Below are positions 59,671-64,000 of a stretch of DNA of 64,000 bases, piece by piece. Source of the DNA: Limihaloglobus sulfuriphilus (lineage in GTDB: Bacteria; Planctomycetota; Phycisphaerae; Sedimentisphaerales; Sedimentisphaeraceae). Position numbers and translations under genes: made by a program. Within the stretch, counting starts at the first letter, position 1; every line of letters starts with the position of its first letter. The stretch covers positions 1,426,001 through 1,490,000 of the forward strand of contig NZ_CP019646.1 of the NCBI RefSeq assembly GCF_001999965.1, read 5' to 3'. The notes beneath the pieces were generated by a model, which worked only from the letters and a program-made list of their open reading frames with translations, had not been told where the DNA came from and did no database searches.

Positions 59671-59850
59671 ATATGCCCGTGTCCGTATTCCGGTTAAAAG
59701 GGAATGCAGTGAAAATCTGCAACGGTCGCGCCGCTGTATGCGTCTGGATAACAAGAATAATCCAGAAACAGGCAATATGCCACTGTGACAGCTAATGTCG
59801 CGGGAAGGCGCCTGTTTGCAAACGCAAGTCAGAAGACCTGCACTGGTATA
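59671..59850 (+). ncRNA. Cobalamin riboswitch
   Basis: Conserved aptamer elements are in order: GGTTAAAAGGGAATGCAGTG near 59692-59711, AACGGTCGCGCCGCTGTA, the B12-box GCCACTG at 59779-59785 and the closing CGCAAGTCAGAAGACCTGC (59823-59841). It precedes the secreted-protein operon that begins at 59,992. With a strong terminator before that gene, it should repress transcription when cobalamin is bound. A further set of small stems (GAATT-AGT-AATTC at 59872-59884) lies between aptamer and terminator. Confidence 0.92.
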
Positions 59851-59943
59851 GATCTTTAGCACTGTAAAGCTGAATTAGTAATTCAAGCATGCGCAGTGTG
59901 CAGTTTCCCGCGTAAGGAATAAGAAAGAAATAAGCTGAATATC

Positions 59944-59985
59944 AAAAGCCATTGTTCTTGCCGCAGGAACAATGGCTTTTTTTTT
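59944..59985 (+). terminator. Terminator of the riboswitch expression platform
   Basis: AAAAGCCATTGTTC (59944-59957) pairs with GAACAATGGCTTTT (59967-59980), a perfect 14-bp stem, then T to 59985. It ends 6 bp before the first start codon, so it can stop transcription before the operon. Confidence 0.9.
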
Positions 59986-59991
59986 GGAATA

Positions 59992-61029
59992 ATGATAATA
60001 CAGATGGTAAATAGCAATAAAAGAATAACAGTATATATTCTCGCGTCTTTGCTGATGGTGATCCTGTCGGGCTCTGTCCTTGCCGGTGAATATTCCGACG
60101 GCACCAATAGTCCAGATGCCATCGACGCCGGCATACCGGGTGTTTTTGAAAACCAGCTCAACCCTGTTTTTTCGGGCTGGGCAGTAACTGTCGTTGAATA
60201 CCTTCCATCTGACGAGACAGAATCCTATGGAATAGACGGTATCGGCCCATCACCCTATACCGGTAACGATTTCAGCGACACAGCCAACGCCCTTGGCCCT
60301 GTAACAACCAGCGATTTGGATGTGGTCTCTCTTGGAGATTTGAACTGGGAAGACGGGGTAACTTATGATATTGATGACGAACCGGGTTTTATTACTCTCT
60401 CTTTCCCTGAAACGGTTTCTAACGGCCCGGGCCCTGATTTTGCTGTATTTGAAAACACATTCGGCTCTGGCGGGCTGCTGCCTGCAGAGCTTGCATTTGT
60501 TGAAGTTTCCACAAACGGCACCGATTTTGCCCGATTTCCATGCTATTATAATGCCTCATCGGAGCCGGTGGGGCCTTATGGGTATATTGATGTTACGAAG
60601 ATCTGGAACCTCGCAGGCAAACATATAAATTCAGGCAGCGGCTCATGGGGCACGCCTTTTAACCTATCGGATTTATCAGAGCATCCTCTGGTTCTGGACA
60701 ATACGGTGAATATTGAACAGATAAACTATATACGAATAGTTGATATAGCAGGAAACGGTTATTTTGCAGACAGTCTGGGCAACCCTATATACGATGCCTG
60801 GGAAACCTGGGGCTCCGGAGGTTTTGACCTCAATGCTGTTGGTATCCTGGAAAATATAACCGGCGACGGCGATTCGGACGGCGAAGTAAATTTTCATGAC
60901 TTCTTGAGACTGCATAAAAACTGGAACAAAACCGGCGGCTGGCCTCAGGGAGACTTTAACGAAGACGGCTTTGTAGATGCTGATGACTATCTGCTGCTCG
61001 CCGGAAACTGGCTTTATAGAAATAAGTAA
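59992..61029 (+). CDS. Secreted surface protein with dockerin-like tail, B12-regulated
   Basis: The 345-residue product has a signal peptide (to about VLAGE, residue 32). The body shows VVSLGDLNWEDGVTYDI, ITLSFPETVSNGPGPDFAVFENTF (in two parts), AELAFVEVSTNGTDFARFP and GGFDLNAVGILENI, a family I recall near B12 genes, whose function is not established. Residues ~291-345 are two dockerin-like EF-hand repeats (GDSDGEVNFHDFLRLHKNW, GDFNEDGFVDADDYLLLAGNW) of planctomycete type. A B12 riboswitch and terminator control it. It may bind cobalamin or act in its uptake; inference. Confidence 0.85.
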   Translation: MIIQMVNSNKRITVYILASLLMVILSGSVLAGEYSDGTNSPDAIDAGIPGVFENQLNPVFSGWAVTVVEYLPSDETESYGIDGIGPSPYTGNDFSDTANALGPVTTSDLDVVSLGDLNWEDGVTYDIDDEPGFITLSFPETVSNGPGPDFAVFENTFGSGGLLPAELAFVEVSTNGTDFARFPCYYNASSEPVGPYGYIDVTKIWNLAGKHINSGSGSWGTPFNLSDLSEHPLVLDNTVNIEQINYIRIVDIAGNGYFADSLGNPIYDAWETWGSGGFDLNAVGILENITGDGDSDGEVNFHDFLRLHKNWNKTGGWPQGDFNEDGFVDADDYLLLAGNWLYRNK

Positions 61030-61099
61030 GCACCAATTTTACTGTTAGTGGCCATACCCTGATTGGTGCGAATAATAATTATTGTGTTCGGAGAAAAGA

Positions 61100-61921
61100 A
61101 TGAACAAAATGAACAAATTGACAAAGATTTTTATGGTTTTAAATGTAATTACAATACTGACTGCAACGGCTTCTGCCGTCATTGATCTTGAAGATGTCGG
61201 GGCAGCACTGGCTCCTGAGAGCCACTGGGTGGGCGAGGCACCAGATGCGCTTTACACACCTGTTGAACGGACTTTCAGCAGCGGTGATGCTGGATTTAAC
61301 CAGTATTTAACCGATTGGGGATCAATGGTATCATGGAGCGGCTTTACCTACTCGAACAAAACAGATACAACAACGGAAGGTTATACAAATGATACAAGCG
61401 CTTATGCCGAAACACCCGGCAACACATACGGCATATGCTACGTTGACGGTTATTCCGGAACACCGGAAATAAACTTTAATGCTGAATCTGTTATTTCGGG
61501 TGTTTGGATTACAAACACAACCTACGCTTATCTTTCTATGCTGAATGGAGACGGTTTAGCCAAAAAATTCGGCGGAGACAGCGGCAATGACCCCGACTGG
61601 CTCAAGCTCACCATAACCGGCACAGGAAACGAAAGCTCCGAGTCTCTCGACTTTATGCTTGCCGACTTCACGTTCGAAGACAACAGCCGGGACTATATTA
61701 TAGACACATGGACGTGGCTTGACCTGAGCTCTCTGGGTCAGATAAGCAAATTAACCTTTGCCATGAGCTCCACTGATAACAATGACTACGGAATGGTAAC
61801 GCCGTCTTATTTCGCTTTAGATAATATCAACGGCTCTGCTGATGCGGCACCTGTACCAGAACCGGCAGCTATTGCATTGCTGGGTCTGGGGGCATTTTTA
61901 GCCGCAAAAAGGAAGAAATAA
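61100..61921 (+). CDS. DUF4465 protein with PEP-CTERM tail
   Basis: The 273-residue protein has a signal peptide and a DUF4465 domain: GVWITNTTYAYLSMLNGDG, AKKFGGDSGNDPDWLKLTITG (in parts), LADFTFEDNSRDYIIDTW, WLDLSSLGQISKLTFAMSS and SYFALDNI. It ends with the sorting tail VPEPAAIALLGLGAFLAAKRKK (VPEP, hydrophobic helix, basic end). ATG 61100 is chosen because GGAG precedes it by six bases. DUF4465 genes recur under B12 control in several phyla, as I remember. It follows the dockerin-tailed gene. Confidence 0.9.
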   Translation: MNKMNKLTKIFMVLNVITILTATASAVIDLEDVGAALAPESHWVGEAPDALYTPVERTFSSGDAGFNQYLTDWGSMVSWSGFTYSNKTDTTTEGYTNDTSAYAETPGNTYGICYVDGYSGTPEINFNAESVISGVWITNTTYAYLSMLNGDGLAKKFGGDSGNDPDWLKLTITGTGNESSESLDFMLADFTFEDNSRDYIIDTWTWLDLSSLGQISKLTFAMSSTDNNDYGMVTPSYFALDNINGSADAAPVPEPAAIALLGLGAFLAAKRKK

Positions 61922-61962
61922 GTACAAAACCGGGCAGCGGGCTTTACCCGCAGAATAAAAGA

Positions 61963-62814
61963 ATGAGACAGACTGATAAAAACATAAAAGCCTTTACGCT
62001 GATAGAGCTGCTGGTTGTTATATCCATAATCGGCCTCTTGATGTCTATCATTATGCCTGCACTTTGGGCCGCGAGAAAAAGCGCTGCAAGAATTGTATGC
62101 AAGTCCAATATACGCCAGCTCCAGCTTGCAAACCAGGGCTATGTCTCAGAAAACAAAGGACACTATGTACCCGCTGCCCGGGATATATGGGGAGAAAACC
62201 TCTACCGCTGGCACGGGACACGTAAAAACAAAAATGAGCCGTTTGACCCGCTGCTTGGACCGCTTTCTGCGTATCTGGGTGAGGGAGGAGTAAAACGCTG
62301 TCCGGCGTTTAAAAAGAGTGATTATTACGCGGCTTCCGGCCAGTCAAACGCTAACTTTGAAGCGGGCTGCGGCGGATACGGATACAACGACTACATAGGC
62401 GGTAATACAATGACCGGAACCGGCGATTCAGTAAAAGCAGCCGCTGTCAAAAACCCTTCATCAACAATCATGTTCACCGATACCGCTTACCGCCAGAAAA
62501 TAAAGGGCTCCGGCACCGCCTTTATAGAATACTCGTTTGCTCATCCTCCGTATTGGCAGTGGTACCTTGACATGCAAAGCAGAATGCCGGCCGGCCCGCC
62601 CCCATCTTCTATTGGTGCACGCCCCGAGCCGACAATTCATTTCAGACACGGCAAATTTACAAACACCGTATGGTGCGACGGCCACGTCTCAAATGATACT
62701 ATGGATTTAAGCGCCCCTTACGTTACTAACGCCATTATGAGCGAAAAACAAACCGCCCAAATGGCTCTGGGGTGGTTCGGCCCTGACAATAACTCTCTGT
62801 TTGATCTGAAATAG
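61963..62814 (+). CDS. Pseudopilin with H-X9-DG domain
   Basis: The 283-residue protein starts with a type IV pilin-like N-terminus, KAFTLIELLVVISIIGLLMS, with Ala at the -1 position of the prepilin peptidase site and Glu5. The C-terminal HGKFTNTVWCDGHVS fits the H-X9-DG motif common in planctomycete pseudopilins. It would be assembled in the inner membrane by a type II secretion-like machine. It is the third gene of the B12-controlled operon, 41 bp after the DUF4465 gene. Confidence 0.9.
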   Translation: MRQTDKNIKAFTLIELLVVISIIGLLMSIIMPALWAARKSAARIVCKSNIRQLQLANQGYVSENKGHYVPAARDIWGENLYRWHGTRKNKNEPFDPLLGPLSAYLGEGGVKRCPAFKKSDYYAASGQSNANFEAGCGGYGYNDYIGGNTMTGTGDSVKAAAVKNPSSTIMFTDTAYRQKIKGSGTAFIEYSFAHPPYWQWYLDMQSRMPAGPPPSSIGARPEPTIHFRHGKFTNTVWCDGHVSNDTMDLSAPYVTNAIMSEKQTAQMALGWFGPDNNSLFDLK

Positions 62815-62998
62815 CTTAGATAAGCACGGAAATTACCAGAACAAACACGGCATAATCAGATATGCCCAATTTCACTTCAGTTTTTTAACAATTGTACTTG
62901 AACAAATTATTATTTCATGCAGAATATAACATAGTAATTTCTAATATATCTTTAAATGAGAATAATAATTTTCATATTTTTTGAAAGGATAAATCACA
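62815..62998. other. Intergenic A+T-rich region before trxA
   Basis: No gene seen. It carries the promoter region of thioredoxin and AAAGGA just upstream of its ATG. Confidence 0.4.
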
Positions 62999-63325
62999 AT
63001 GAGTGAAAACGTAATGCATATTTCAGACAGTGAATTCAGCGAACTCATAAGCAGCTCTGATGTACCGGTTCTTGTTGATTTCTGGGCAGAGTGGTGCGGC
63101 CCATGCAGAATGATCGGGCCGGTTGTCGAAGAAATCGCGGAAGAATACGCCGGCAAGGCGAAGATCTGCAAGATTGATATTGATGAACACAGAGACGCGG
63201 CCAACCAGGTTGGCGTGCAGTCTATCCCGACTGTTGTAATTTTCAAAAACGGCCAGCTCGAAAAGAAATGGGTCGGCGTTACCAGTAAGGAAGACATCAC
63301 CGAGGCACTGGACGAGCTGATGTAA
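62999..63325 (+). CDS. trxA: Thioredoxin
   Basis: The 108-residue protein has the active-site WCGPC (residues 32-36), cis-Pro in QSIPTVVIFKNG, and the usual DVPVLVDFWAEWCGP start. It reduces cytoplasmic disulfides. Length and motifs are standard. Confidence 0.97.
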   Translation: MSENVMHISDSEFSELISSSDVPVLVDFWAEWCGPCRMIGPVVEEIAEEYAGKAKICKIDIDEHRDAANQVGVQSIPTVVIFKNGQLEKKWVGVTSKEDITEALDELM

Positions 63326-63351
63326 ACACCATAGACGGTAAGCTCTTTACA

Positions 63352-63378
63352 GGCAGTCGTTTAACGGCTGCCTTTTTT
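63352..63378 (+). terminator. Intrinsic terminator between trxA and tatD
   Basis: GGCAGTCG (63352-63359) pairs with CGGCTGCC (63365-63372) with a TTTAA loop and one wobble pair, followed by six T. It may serve the converging tatD as well. Confidence 0.9.
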
Positions 63379-64000
63379 ATTGTTTAAGCCCAAAAAATCT
63401 TACAGCGTTTCGGGTGGTTACGCGGGCAATCTCCTCAAGCTCTGTATTGTGCAGCTCTGCGAGCTTAGTCGCGGTGTGAATCATCAATGCGGGTTCGTTT
63501 GTCCGCTGTTTCCGCATAGGAGCCGGTGACATGAAAGGGCAATCCGTCTCGACCATAAGCCGCTCAAGCGGCACTGCCGTCGCGGCCTCACGGGCTGTAT
63601 CGGCATTTTTGAATGTTACTGTACCGGTAAACGAAATATAACAGCCCATCTCAACCGCTCTTTGAGCCTCAGCCGCCCCGCCGCCAAAGCAGTGAAATAC
63701 GACATCTTTGAGCCGGGGCATATACTCGGTGAGAATAGCAAATGTATCCTCAAATGCCTCGCGGCTGTGCAGAATAACCGGCATCCCGGCCGCGGCGGCG
63801 ATTTCAAGTTGTTTGCGGAAGATATCCTGTTGAATTTGCGGCTCAGAATAATTGTAATGGTAATCAAGGCCGATCTCGCCCAAAGCAACGACTTTATCAT
63901 CATTTATCTGTTTTGAAAGGGCTTGCAGGTCATCTTCAGTAATAAGCCGTGCATCGTGCGGATGGAACCCCGCCGCGGCGTACATATTGTCATACCGACG
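63377..64000 (-). CDS. tatD: TatD-family deoxyribonuclease, N-terminus cut off by window edge
   Basis: The frame is open to the right edge. Visible motifs are GFHPHDAR, VALGEIGLDYHYN (Glu), ILHSREAFEDT, VVFHCFGG (His), VETDCPFMSP (Asp) and VRFFGLK at the end. This covers about residues 60-end of a metal-dependent amidohydrolase-fold DNase; the N-terminal HxH is outside the window. Confidence 0.94.
   Translation of the reverse strand, partial: RRYDNMYAAAGFHPHDARLITEDDLQALSKQINDDKVVALGEIGLDYHYNYSEPQIQQDIFRKQLEIAAAAGMPVILHSREAFEDTFAILTEYMPRLKDVVFHCFGGGAAEAQRAVEMGCYISFTGTVTFKNADTAREAATAVPLERLMVETDCPFMSPAPMRKQRTNEPALMIHTATKLAELHNTELEEIARVTTRNAVRFFGLKQ

Noticed and set aside
1-64000. CRISPR array
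   Set aside because: No regularly spaced direct repeats with unique spacers were seen anywhere in the window.

Overview
The window looks like a chromosome segment of a planctomycete, most likely class Phycisphaerae (inference). The lineage hints are a secreted protein with a VPEP-type PEP-CTERM tail, a pseudopilin with an H-X9-DG motif, a dockerin-like EF-hand tail, a secreted sugar-phosphate isomerase fused to a DUF1080 domain, a Tat-exported Gfo/Idh/MocA oxidoreductase, and a divergent integrase of a type I associate with this phylum. No species can be named from the sequence alone.

Bases 1 to about 21,660 are an accessory island. It holds a cut-off secreted protein, an XRE regulator with an operator-like repeat, IS elements of three families, a split ParB-like/DNA methyltransferase pair, and a long minus-strand block. 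That block contains hsdM, hsdS, hsdR, a YgjP-type metallopeptidase, a PIN-domain protein and several small unknown genes. hsdS is broken by an ISL3-family element that is itself interrupted by an IS30-family element; both insertions can be resolved to the base by target duplications that restore reading frames. The island ends at a tyrosine recombinase, another IS, and a 3' tRNA fragment with its terminator (21,632-21,695), which I read as the right attachment site.

Bases 21,880-43,939 are core metabolism. After an alkaline phosphatase, fifteen consecutive minus-strand genes run from trpE (37,022) to tyrA (23,146): trpE-G-D-C-F-B-A, DAHP synthase, a stray nucleotidyltransferase, aroB-K-A-C, pheA, tyrA. 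They supply most of the shikimate pathway and all of the Trp branch; aroD/aroQ and aroE are absent from the block. Upstream of trpE lies an apparent attenuator: a promoter, a 30-codon leader peptide in which 8 of 11 central residues are Phe, Tyr or Trp, and two tandem intrinsic terminators, with a competing antiterminator pairing. This is the most interesting regulatory feature of the window. Upstream of it is a cluster of two transporters, a secreted isomerase/DUF1080 protein and an oxidoreductase, probably for uptake and breakdown of an unknown carbohydrate-related substrate.

Bases 44,380-64,000 hold mostly plus-strand housekeeping genes (lepA, panD, lgt, an aspartate aminotransferase, topA, thioredoxin, a partial tatD), a STAS/anti-sigma kinase pair, a TIM-barrel GH10-like protein, and a three-gene secreted-protein operon (59,992-62,814) preceded by a cobalamin riboswitch and a strong terminator. 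That operon encodes a dockerin-tailed surface protein, a DUF4465 PEP-CTERM protein and a pseudopilin instead of a recognisable B12 transporter.
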